From assembly GCA_027718005.1 (NCBI GenBank), contig JALLOP010000044.1:1-10840 (forward strand): a stretch of 10,840 nucleotides of DNA. The letters run 5' to 3'. Source of the stretch: Patescibacteria group bacterium AH-259-L07 (lineage in GTDB: Bacteria; Patescibacteriota; Patescibacteriia; UBA2591; UBA6264). This document shows, piece after piece, positions 5,199-10,802 of this stretch. The translations under genes were made by a program, and so were the position numbers. Below the pieces are notes generated by a model. It was given only the letters and a program-made list of their open reading frames with translations. It had not been told where the DNA came from and did no database searches. Positions within the stretch are counted from its first letter, which is position 1; every line of letters starts with the position of its first letter.

Positions 5199-5287
5199 CA
5201 GGACTTTAATTCATGCCCTGAGCATTGTATGGGCAGAAATGCCCCATTGTTTACATATGTGTAGAGGGCAAAATAACAAAAATCGTA

Positions 5288-6451
5288 ATGAAAATTACTA
5301 TTGGTATTGGTATAATTTTAATTGTGGTTTTGACAATCACCGGCGTTATTGTTTATCAAAAATCTTTAAGAAAAGATTTTGAACCGCCAAAGGGCGAAAT
5401 AAAAACAGAGGTAGTTATAGAAGAAGTCACAGAAAAAGTCGTTAAAGAAACAGAAGTTCCTCCTACTGAAGAAACTGTTGAGAGAGAAGCAAAAACGGAC
5501 ATTACAGAAACGGCTGAAGAAACTCCTGAAGAAGCTGTTTTTGAACAAAAGAAAGTTCAGATAGAGAAAAGCGAAAGAGAAATCATAGTAACTGATGGGG
5601 TAAAGCACAGCATACCCTTGGAAGAAATTCTCAGTGGCGGGCCGCCAAAAGACGGTATTCCTTCTATTGATAACCCAAAGTTTATCTCTATTGAAGAGGC
5701 AAACAAATTTCTCAGCGATGATGAGCCAGGTGTTGTCTTCTCTCGCGGAAATACGCATCGTTTCTATCCTTATCAAATTCTTGTGTGGCATGAGATGGTA
5801 AACGATACCGTGGAAGGAGAGCGTATCTTGGTCACCTATTGCCCGCTCTGTCTTACGGGATATATATTTGATCCGCTTGTCAAAGGTGAACGCGTTGAAT
5901 TCGGCACCTCGGGGAAGCTATGGAAATCAAATCTGGTTATGTATGATCGCAAAACTGACAGCCTGTGGCCGCAAATTTTGGGTGAAGCTGTAGTTGGTGA
6001 AATGACTGGTACGAAACTTGGTGTCTTGCCCTCGGATCAAGCACGCTATGGCAAGTGGAAAAAATTACATCCGGATGGCCACGTGCTTTCACGCGATACT
6101 GGTGCCAGCCGTTTTTATGGATCAAGTCCATACGGCGATTATTTCTCGGTGACAAACCTTTCTCTTTCATTAGCCAGACCAACTGATACACGACTTCCCA
6201 ACGATGCCTTTATCTTTGGTATCGTCATCAATGGCAAAACAAAGGCCTACCATGTTGAGGCAATCAAAGCAAAGGGGGTGGTTGAAGATATTTTTGAAAA
6301 TACCACTATTTTGTTGCGTTATGACAAAGAGCTCGATGTAGTGAGAATGTTTCGAGTATTGCCAGATGGAGACGAGGAGCGTATCAACCCTTTTTCTGCT
6401 TTTTGGTTTAGTTGGGCAGTGGCGCATCCAGATACAGAATTATTCAAATAA
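5288..6451 (+). CDS. DUF3179 domain protein, membrane-anchored, with a CPLC cysteine pair
   Basis: The 387 residues contain one N-terminal membrane segment (about 4-24), a 75-residue linker rich in Glu, Thr and Val, and a DUF3179 domain (about 98-385). The domain is recognised by WHEMVND, VTYCPLC, FGTSGKLW.SNLVMYDR, SLWPQ, and the C-terminal FWFSWAVAHPDTELF. Its role is unknown. The only two cysteines are C185 and C188 in CPLC, spaced like a redox pair or a half metal site. It is not a heme c site, as no His follows. The start ATG 5288 places the membrane segment at the N-terminus. A TTG at 5225 in the same frame would add 21 residues ahead of it and is rejected. The TlpA-like and CcdA genes directly downstream suggest an extracytoplasmic thiol-dependent role, by inference. 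Confidence 0.88.
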   Translation: MKITIGIGIILIVVLTITGVIVYQKSLRKDFEPPKGEIKTEVVIEEVTEKVVKETEVPPTEETVEREAKTDITETAEETPEEAVFEQKKVQIEKSEREIIVTDGVKHSIPLEEILSGGPPKDGIPSIDNPKFISIEEANKFLSDDEPGVVFSRGNTHRFYPYQILVWHEMVNDTVEGERILVTYCPLCLTGYIFDPLVKGERVEFGTSGKLWKSNLVMYDRKTDSLWPQILGEAVVGEMTGTKLGVLPSDQARYGKWKKLHPDGHVLSRDTGASRFYGSSPYGDYFSVTNLSLSLARPTDTRLPNDAFIFGIVINGKTKAYHVEAIKAKGVVEDIFENTTILLRYDKELDVVRMFRVLPDGDEERINPFSAFWFSWAVAHPDTELFK

Positions 6452-6453
6452 TC

Positions 6454-6475
6454 CCTCACTTGCGTACAAGTGAGG
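6454..6475 (+). promoter_or_regulatory. Perfect intercistronic hairpin upstream of the TlpA-like gene
   Basis: CCTCACTTG (6454-6462) and CAAGTGAGG (6467-6475) form a 9-base stem with a CGTA loop, two bases after the DUF3179 stop. No T run follows, so it is not an ordinary terminator. The right arm includes GAGG, part of the only Shine-Dalgarno-like sequence before the next start, which lies 14 bases further on. It may block translation, mark RNA processing or protect the upstream 3' end. Confidence 0.6.
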
Positions 6476-6491
6476 AGTAAATAACCAACGT

Positions 6492-7004
6492 ATGAAATAT
6501 ATCATTTTCATTGTTATTGGAACAGCTATTATTATTGGTGCAATTGTGGGTTTTGCGGGAAAAGAAGGAACTACGGATCAACTTCCCTCCCCCAAAGCGC
6601 CTGATTTCAGCCTGGAAGATTATAACGGCAATATCGTGACTCTTGCTGATTTTAGTGGTAAGCTCTTGGTGATAAATTCTTGGGCAGTATGGTGTCCGTT
6701 TTGCGTTAAGGAACTTCAAGATTTTGCAAAACTGCAGCAGGAATTTGGCAATACAATTACCATTATTGCTATTGATCGCGCCGAACCATTAAATCTGCAA
6801 AAACAATACACCGATGACCTCGGTGTAACCAATATACTGGTTTTCCTTCTCGATCCTCAAGATTCTTTTTACCGCTCTATCGGAGGATTTTCAATGCCTG
6901 AAACAATTTTTGTGGATTCTGACAGTACGATTGTTTTTCACAAAAGAGGCCCTATGTCGCTTGAGGAAATGCGCCAGAAAGTAAAAGACGTATTCGCACT
7001 CTAA
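6492..7004 (+). CDS. TlpA/ResA-like thiol-disulfide oxidoreductase, membrane-anchored
   Basis: The protein is a thioredoxin-fold reductase or oxidoreductase acting outside the cytoplasm. The 170 residues have an N-terminal anchor or uncleaved signal (about 3-22), the redoxin entry APDFSLEDYNGNIVTLADFSGK, the active site WAVWCPFC with C68 and C71 as the only cysteines, and the cis-Pro loop SMPETIFVD. The family in TlpA/ResA/CcmG usually has WCxxC in WATWCPPC form, so Phe at the second middle position is a small variation that may tune redox potential. It lies 40 bases after the DUF3179 gene and 4 bases before ccdA, which makes CcdA its likely electron donor and DUF3179 a candidate client. Confidence 0.92.
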   Translation: MKYIIFIVIGTAIIIGAIVGFAGKEGTTDQLPSPKAPDFSLEDYNGNIVTLADFSGKLLVINSWAVWCPFCVKELQDFAKLQQEFGNTITIIAIDRAEPLNLQKQYTDDLGVTNILVFLLDPQDSFYRSIGGFSMPETIFVDSDSTIVFHKRGPMSLEEMRQKVKDVFAL

Positions 7005-7008
7005 CCGT

Positions 7009-7782
7009 ATGAATGAAGTAGTTGCTCTTATCATTCCTGCGTTTATTGCTGGTATTATTACGTTTCTTGCGCCCTGCACGCTTCCATTAGTGCCGGCGTA
7101 CTTAGGTTTTATCAGCGGTGCCTCGGCCAAAGAACTGAAAGGTTCCACAAAGAAAAAAGGGGCACGCCGGAAGATTTTTCTCAATGGCCTATTTTTTATG
7201 ATAGGCGTCACCGTTATTTTCGTTCTCTTCGGAACACTAGCCGGCCTTATAGGACAAGCCCTTACTCCGTATCGCATTTGGCTTACCCGCATTGGTGGTG
7301 TATTTGTAATCCTTTTTGGACTCCTTATGGTAGGAATTGTTAAAATTCCTTTTTTTACTTCACTAGTTTCTTCAGGGAGAAGGATGAAGCTCCCTTTTCG
7401 GATAAGGCGCGGAAATCCGCTCAGCTCTGCCCTGCTTGGCGGCGCCTTTGCCACTGGCTGGACGCCCTGCGTAGGTCCTATCCTTGCAGCGATTCTTGTT
7501 CTTGCCTCAACCTCCACTACCGCATTTCAAGGCGGATTTCTCCTTTTTGTTTTCTCCATGGGCCTTGCGATCCCCTTTTTAATAGTAGCAGCGAGCTTTG
7601 GTACAATTCTATCTTCCATCGCAAAAATAACAAAATATTTACATTGGGTAGAAGTTATTGGCGGAATCTTTCTCATCTTGCTTGGTATACTTTTGCTTAC
7701 GAATAATATGGTACTCTTAATTTCTTGGGGATTTCGTCTATTTCAATTTATCAACTACGAACGATTACTCAATTTTCTTTAA
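7009..7782 (+). CDS. ccdA: Cytochrome c biogenesis protein CcdA / DsbD transmembrane family, copy 1
   Basis: CcdA moves reducing equivalents from cytoplasmic thioredoxin across the membrane to extracytoplasmic thiol proteins. The 257 residues contain the family's two pseudo-symmetric halves of three membrane segments each. The halves carry one Cys apiece: APC (C23) in FLAPCTLPLVPAYLGFISG, and WTPC (C154) in GWTPCVGPILAAIL. These are the only cysteines and form the transmembrane redox pair. A basic loop (about 111-140) separates the halves. The start ATG is 4 bases after the TlpA-like stop, so they are co-transcribed and probably partners. No cytochrome c maturation proteins appear nearby, so a general thiol-redox role is more likely than haem attachment. 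Confidence 0.93.
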   Translation: MNEVVALIIPAFIAGIITFLAPCTLPLVPAYLGFISGASAKELKGSTKKKGARRKIFLNGLFFMIGVTVIFVLFGTLAGLIGQALTPYRIWLTRIGGVFVILFGLLMVGIVKIPFFTSLVSSGRRMKLPFRIRRGNPLSSALLGGAFATGWTPCVGPILAAILVLASTSTTAFQGGFLLFVFSMGLAIPFLIVAASFGTILSSIAKITKYLHWVEVIGGIFLILLGILLLTNNMVLLISWGFRLFQFINYERLLNFL

Positions 7783-7784
7783 AA

Positions 7785-8327
7785 ATGACACGCGCACTAA
7801 ACCTTATTATCACGATCCTCATCTATGGATTAATCGCTTTAAGTTTATTATGGGGAACTATTTTAGCAATTTTTTCTTTCCGAGAATTCATTATCAGCCT
7901 TACAATTTACCCTGATTTTTTTCAACTCGTGTTTGGATTTTCTGGTCTTGCTGTTTGGATAAACGGCATTCATTATATACGCCGCATTCACACATTAGGT
8001 GTGTATCAGCTCTGGACCGATTTTTATAACAAAGACAAAAAGAAAATCATACTGACGGCAATCCTTACTTCTGTTTTTCTATTTCTAATCACCGTGGGAA
8101 GATCTATTTTACCGTACAATACTACATTCGAAAAGATTATCCAAATTATACAACTGCCCTGGATACTCGGAGGACAATTCAATTTTCTTATCAGTCTCTA
8201 TACCAGGCGATTTCTTCCCTTCTTAGAACCACTCAATAACCTGGGGTGGCTTATCAACACATCGTTTCAAATAATTGCCTTTTTCTATATCAGTAAAATT
8301 ATCTATTGGCGTCGAGCAAAAAAATGA
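7785..8327 (+). CDS. Unknown polytopic membrane protein in the redox block
   Basis: I do not recognise this 180-residue protein. It has four or five hydrophobic segments (roughly 5-31, 44-62, 87-106, 117-137 and 152-173), a basic cytoplasmic stretch YNKDKKKI (81-88), another RR at 141-142, and a basic C-terminus (WRRAKK). It has no cysteine, so it cannot itself relay thiols. Aromatic residues are frequent. The start ATG lies two bases after the ccdA stop, consistent with translational coupling. An in-frame ATG at 7725 lies inside ccdA and is rejected. Its place between two CcdA genes suggests a membrane partner of the pathway, but nothing in the sequence states a function. Confidence 0.8.
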   Translation: MTRALNLIITILIYGLIALSLLWGTILAIFSFREFIISLTIYPDFFQLVFGFSGLAVWINGIHYIRRIHTLGVYQLWTDFYNKDKKKIILTAILTSVFLFLITVGRSILPYNTTFEKIIQIIQLPWILGGQFNFLISLYTRRFLPFLEPLNNLGWLINTSFQIIAFFYISKIIYWRRAKK

Positions 8328-8386
8328 CTCTACTCTTGTCAAATATTAAAAATTTCCTTGTGGCGCGCAGATCACCAACATCATAC

Positions 8387-8414
8387 TTCGCAATTTCAAT
8401 AAACTTTTTATAAT
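8387..8414 (+). promoter_or_regulatory. Promoter candidate for the second ccdA (TTCGCA-16-TATAAT)
   Basis: TATAAT (8409-8414) is a perfect -10, with TTCGCA (8387-8392, 4 of 6 matches) 16 bases upstream. Transcription would begin near 8421, at the base of a long hairpin, in the 190-base gap before the second ccdA. Confidence 0.5.
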
Positions 8415-8417
8415 TGA

Positions 8418-8469
8418 GGAATCTGGAAAATCCTGAAATTAACAATTTCAAGGATTTCCCCAAGATTCC
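8418..8469. repeat. Long imperfect inverted repeat (52 bases) in the leader of the second ccdA
   Basis: GGAATCT, GGAAA, TCCT and GAAATT on the left pair with AATTTC, AGGA, TTTCC and AGATTCC on the right around an AAC loop. This gives about 22 base pairs with small bulges. No T run follows. It starts at the inferred transcription start of the downstream gene, so in RNA it would form a 5' stem-loop. A remnant of a small mobile element is the alternative. Confidence 0.6.
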
Positions 8470-8479
8470 GAAATTAGTT

Positions 8480-8509
8480 ATGTGCCGAGCCCGAAAGGTC
8501 GAGGCACAT
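8480..8509 (+). promoter_or_regulatory. Hairpin immediately upstream of the second ccdA start
   Basis: ATGTGCC (8480-8486) pairs with GGCACAT (8503-8509). Inside, CC and GG can close a GAAA tetraloop after an internal loop. It ends eight bases before the ATG at 8518, where a ribosome site would be, and no Shine-Dalgarno is visible there. It could control initiation. Confidence 0.5.
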
Positions 8510-8517
8510 GTCCATAT

Positions 8518-9351
8518 ATGAACGAAGCACTCCACCTTATCATCCCCGCATTTATTGCCGGCATCTTAACCTTTCTTGCGCCGTGTACCCTCCCCTTAGT
8601 GCCGGCGTATCTTGGCTTTATCAGTGGTGTTTCAATACATGACTTAAAAAATCCCTTTAAAGCAAAAAAAGCTAAGAAAACAATTTTTACCAATGGCCTA
8701 TTTTTTGTTATAGGATTTAGTGCTATTTTTATTTTCTTTGGTATTGCAGCCGGGCTTATTGGCCAAGCGCTGGTCCCCTATCGCATATGGCTCATGCGCA
8801 TTGGGGGCATTTTAGTAATTGTTTTTGGATTCTCTATGCTGGGGATAATAAACCCCGTTAGAGATAAGTTCCGACTTGTCGGAACTGCCACTATCTTTAG
8901 ACAGCGGATCTCTAACGGGGTAAAGCTTCCTTTTTTCCAAAAAACTAAACTATTTAAAAAAGGAGGTTTTTCAAAGCACCATAAATCACTCACCTCTTTT
9001 ATGGTGGGCGCCTCGTTTGCGTTTGGATGGACTGGATGTGTTGGGCCGGTTTTAGCCTCAATTCTTTTTCTCGCTTCGACTTCTACGACCGTTTTTCAAG
9101 GCGGCTTTCTCTTGCTTGTTTTTTCATTAGGACTGGCAATTCCTTTCTTGATCATTGCCGCCGGCATTGGAAAAGCATCGCAGTATATTCAACACGCAAC
9201 TAAATATTTACATATCATCTCAATCATTGGCGGTGTATTCCTTATTTTCCTAGGGCTTCTGCTGTTTACCAACAATTTCTCGCTTTTAATCGCCTGGGGA
9301 TTTAAAATTTTTAAATTTATTAACTATGAGGCACTTTTAGACTATTTATAA
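8518..9351 (+). CDS. ccdA: CcdA / DsbD transmembrane family, copy 2, with an in-frame palindromic-element insertion
   Basis: A paralog of the CcdA encoded 1.5 kb upstream, 277 residues, with the same two halves and the same cysteine pair: C23 in APCTLPLVP and C174 in GWTGCVGP. The other copy has GWTPC, so a Pro is lost next to the second Cys. The start ATG 8518 gives MNEALHLIIPAFIAG, matching copy 1 residue for residue in position. A start at 8482 would add a hairpin-encoded tail and is rejected. Residues 112-135 come from a 68-base palindromic element plus its 4-base target duplication. Removing them restores GIIKLPFF against GIVKIPFF in copy 1. The insertion is in the basic loop between the halves, expected to be cytoplasmic. 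A second basic stretch (QKTKLFKKGGFSKHHKS) also enlarges this loop. The 3' end overlaps yggS convergently by six bases. Confidence 0.92.
   Translation: MNEALHLIIPAFIAGILTFLAPCTLPLVPAYLGFISGVSIHDLKNPFKAKKAKKTIFTNGLFFVIGFSAIFIFFGIAAGLIGQALVPYRIWLMRIGGILVIVFGFSMLGIINPVRDKFRLVGTATIFRQRISNGVKLPFFQKTKLFKKGGFSKHHKSLTSFMVGASFAFGWTGCVGPVLASILFLASTSTTVFQGGFLLLVFSLGLAIPFLIIAAGIGKASQYIQHATKYLHIISIIGGVFLIFLGLLLFTNNFSLLIAWGFKIFKFINYEALLDYL
8853..8920. mobile_element. 68-bp palindromic mobile element inserted in frame in ccdA copy 2
   Basis: The ends are perfect 13-base inverted repeats, CCCCGTTAGAGAT (8853-8865) and ATCTCTAACGGGG (8908-8920). Inside the left half is a second perfect hairpin, GTTCCGAC-TT-GTCGGAAC (8868-8885). 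TAAA flanks the element on both sides (8849-8852 and 8921-8924), as expected of a 4-base target duplication. Element plus duplication is 72 bases, so the host frame survives with 24 extra residues and no stop codon. It resembles in principle the palindromic elements that insert into protein genes in Rickettsia. It carries no genes of its own. Confidence 0.85.
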
Positions 9352-10011
9352 ATCTTCCCAATTTTTGTCAAATATTTTAGTCCCGATCCTGACTATATTT
9401 GCGCCCTCTTCTATAGCAATTTTATAAGAATTGGTCATCCCCATAGAAAGATATTTCATTTCTATATTATCTAAATTAAGATTTTTAATATAATCAAATA
9501 TTTTTCTTGTTTTAATAAAATACGGCCGTGAATTCTCTGGGTCGCCAGTTCTAGGGCCCATGGTCATCAGACCCATTACTTTTATACTTTTAAAACCTGA
9601 AATATCTTTAACTAATTTTATTGTTTTTTCAGGAAATACGCCTGATTTTTGTTTTTCTCGAGCACTATTTATTTCAATTAATATTGGCATGTTTTTATTA
9701 TTTTGTTCGCATCGTTTATGTATTTCTTTAGCCAATCTAAACGAATCTACTGTTTGTATCATGTCAAATATTGTAACTGCTTTTTTAACTTTATTTGTTT
9801 GTAAATGTCCAATTAAATGCCATGTAACTTGATTATCTAATACTTGATAGATCTTTTCAGCATCCTGAACATAATTTTGTCCAATAATTTTAGCTCCTGC
9901 TTCAATGGCTTGCCGTATTTCATCTAAAGATCTGGTTTTGACTGCTACTACTAACTCAACATTATAAGGTAATTCGTTTAATATCTTTTGAACACGTTGC
10001 CTAATAAACAT
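9346..10011 (-). CDS. yggS: YggS/PLPBP family pyridoxal-phosphate homeostasis protein
   Basis: This family binds pyridoxal 5'-phosphate on a single-domain alanine-racemase-like barrel and balances PLP and amino-acid pools. It has no known catalytic reaction. The 221 residues contain the PLP lysine in VVAVKTRS (K25), IGQNYVQDAEKI, WHLIGHLQTNKVKK, GLMTMGP and the phosphate-binding end LSMGMTNSYKIAIEEGANIV followed by RIGTKIF. Length is near normal. It begins four bases after the dtd stop and is clearly in one operon with it. Its DNA is visibly more AT-rich than dtd and the redox genes (long A/T-ending codon runs), possibly from transfer or weak constraint. The stop overlaps the end of ccdA copy 2 by six bases on the opposite strand, with no terminator between. 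Confidence 0.93.
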   Translation of the reverse strand: MFIRQRVQKILNELPYNVELVVAVKTRSLDEIRQAIEAGAKIIGQNYVQDAEKIYQVLDNQVTWHLIGHLQTNKVKKAVTIFDMIQTVDSFRLAKEIHKRCEQNNKNMPILIEINSAREKQKSGVFPEKTIKLVKDISGFKSIKVMGLMTMGPRTGDPENSRPYFIKTRKIFDYIKNLNLDNIEMKYLSMGMTNSYKIAIEEGANIVRIGTKIFDKNWEDL

Positions 10012-10015
10012 AAGA

Positions 10016-10450
10016 TCACTCGTATATAATGGTTACCGGGCCATCATTGATTAAATACACTTTCATATGTGTTCCAAATTCACCAGTTTTTACCTCAATT
10101 CCTGATTTTTGAAGCTCTTGCACAAAAACATTAAAAAGTTTTTGTGCCAATTCTGGCTCAGCAGCTTGTATAAAACTCGGTCGATTACCTCCTGACGTAT
10201 CAGCCAATAAGGTAAATTGAGATACTGCCAGTATTTCACCGCCTACGTCTTCAACTGACCGGTTAATATCGCGGTGATCATCAGGAAAAATTCTTAGTTT
10301 TAATACCTTTTGCGCTGTTTTTTTAACAACGTCTTCATCATCATCTTTTCCAAAGCCAACTAAAATAAGCATACCGTTGCCAATCTTTGCAATGGTTTTC
10401 TCTTCAACCTCCACTGATGCCTCCCCTACCCGTTGAATAACAAGCTTCAT
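10016..10450 (-). CDS. dtd: D-aminoacyl-tRNA deacylase
   Basis: Dtd hydrolyses D-amino acids (and Gly) mis-attached to tRNA, acting as a cytoplasmic homodimer. The 144 residues are full length for the bacterial enzyme. It shows the N-terminal MKLVIQRVGEASVEV, the active-site SQFTL motif (in ILAVSQFTLLADT), the cross-dimer NDGPVT motif near the C-terminus, and GGNRPSF, where most relatives have Lys-Gly-(Asn/Arg)-Arg-Pro-Ser-Phe. It is the first gene of the dtd-yggS operon. The -10 box ends only about 10 bases before the ATG, so the mRNA would have a leader of about four bases or none. Confidence 0.95.
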   Translation of the reverse strand: MKLVIQRVGEASVEVEEKTIAKIGNGMLILVGFGKDDDEDVVKKTAQKVLKLRIFPDDHRDINRSVEDVGGEILAVSQFTLLADTSGGNRPSFIQAAEPELAQKLFNVFVQELQKSGIEVKTGEFGTHMKVYLINDGPVTIIYE

Positions 10451-10460
10451 ATTGTATTTA

Positions 10461-10488
10461 ATTATATCATACCTACTATTTTTGCCAA
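10461..10488 (-). promoter_or_regulatory. Promoter of dtd-yggS (TTGGCA-16-TATAAT, extended -10)
   Basis: On the minus strand TTGGCA (10483-10488) is followed after 16 bases by a perfect TATAAT (10461-10466) preceded by TGA. The inferred start near 10454 leaves almost no leader before the ATG at 10450. Confidence 0.75.
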
Positions 10489-10490
10489 TT

Positions 10491-10517
10491 AAAAATCGGT
10501 CTCTGGGAGACCGATTT
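10491..10517 (-). terminator. Intrinsic terminator of the zinc-ribbon gene
   Basis: AAATCGGTCTC and GAGACCGATTT (10493-10503 and 10507-10517) form an 11-base stem around a 3-base loop. On the minus strand TTTTT follows. The stop codon of the zinc-ribbon gene is part of the first arm, and the dtd -35 box begins just beyond the T run. Confidence 0.9.
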
Positions 10518-10776
10518 ACTCTTTTTTCCAGTCTTTCATGTGTGTTTTAGAACAATTCAAGCATTCATACATTGACCACTCGTTGTCTTTGTCATAATGC
10601 ACTTCGATCATATTTGGCGTATGACAATGGACACACTCTTTAACTTCTTCACCATCAAAAAATTTCTCAATAGCCTCTTGTATCATTCCAAGTTCTTTTA
10701 ACCTGGCTGTCATCGACTCTATCTCCTCCCTAATCTTATCAACTAGTTTTACGATAACAGGATCTTTTTCGCTCAT
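10516..10776 (-). CDS. Small zinc-ribbon protein with N-terminal helix (86 aa)
   Basis: An unnamed protein. Residues 4-40 look like an amphipathic helix or short coiled coil (KLVDKIREEIESMTARLKEL). Residues 46-82 form a likely zinc ribbon with C48xxC51 and C72xxC75 separated by 20 residues, and an aromatic and acidic filling (EVHYDKDNEWSMYE). It could be a nucleic-acid-binding or adaptor protein. It lacks features that would name a family. The start ATG 10776 is chosen because AAGGAG lies six bases upstream. An in-frame start at 10815 would lie above that site. A 14-base perfect palindrome sits directly before the ribosome site. It is a single gene closed by its own terminator. Confidence 0.8.
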   Translation of the reverse strand: MSEKDPVIVKLVDKIREEIESMTARLKELGMIQEAIEKFFDGEEVKECVHCHTPNMIEVHYDKDNEWSMYECLNCSKTHMKDWKKE

Positions 10777-10788
10777 ATTATCTCCTTC

Positions 10789-10802
10789 TGAGGACGTCCT
10801 CA
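10789..10802. promoter_or_regulatory. Perfect 14-bp palindrome upstream of the zinc-ribbon gene (operator candidate)
   Basis: TGAGGACGTCCTCA is fully self-complementary and lies two bases before the AAGGAG ribosome site. It could be an operator, or an RNA stem affecting initiation. The window ends too soon to place the promoter. Confidence 0.4.

Noticed and set aside
5225..5287. TTG start at 5225 for the DUF3179 protein.
   Set aside because: It would put 21 extra residues ahead of the membrane segment, with no ribosome site. ATG 5288 gives a normal N-terminal anchor.
5841..5860. CPLC in the DUF3179 protein as a haem c attachment site.
   Set aside because: The CxxC is followed by Leu, not His, so haem c attachment is not supported even though CcdA genes are nearby.
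6891..7517. Long minus-strand frame opposite tlpA and ccdA.
   Set aside because: It is a shadow of two genes with strong family motifs and shows no recognisable domain itself.
8482..8517. Upstream start at 8482 for ccdA copy 2.
   Set aside because: The added residues are encoded by a hairpin and are absent from ccdA copy 1. ATG 8518 matches the paralog start exactly.
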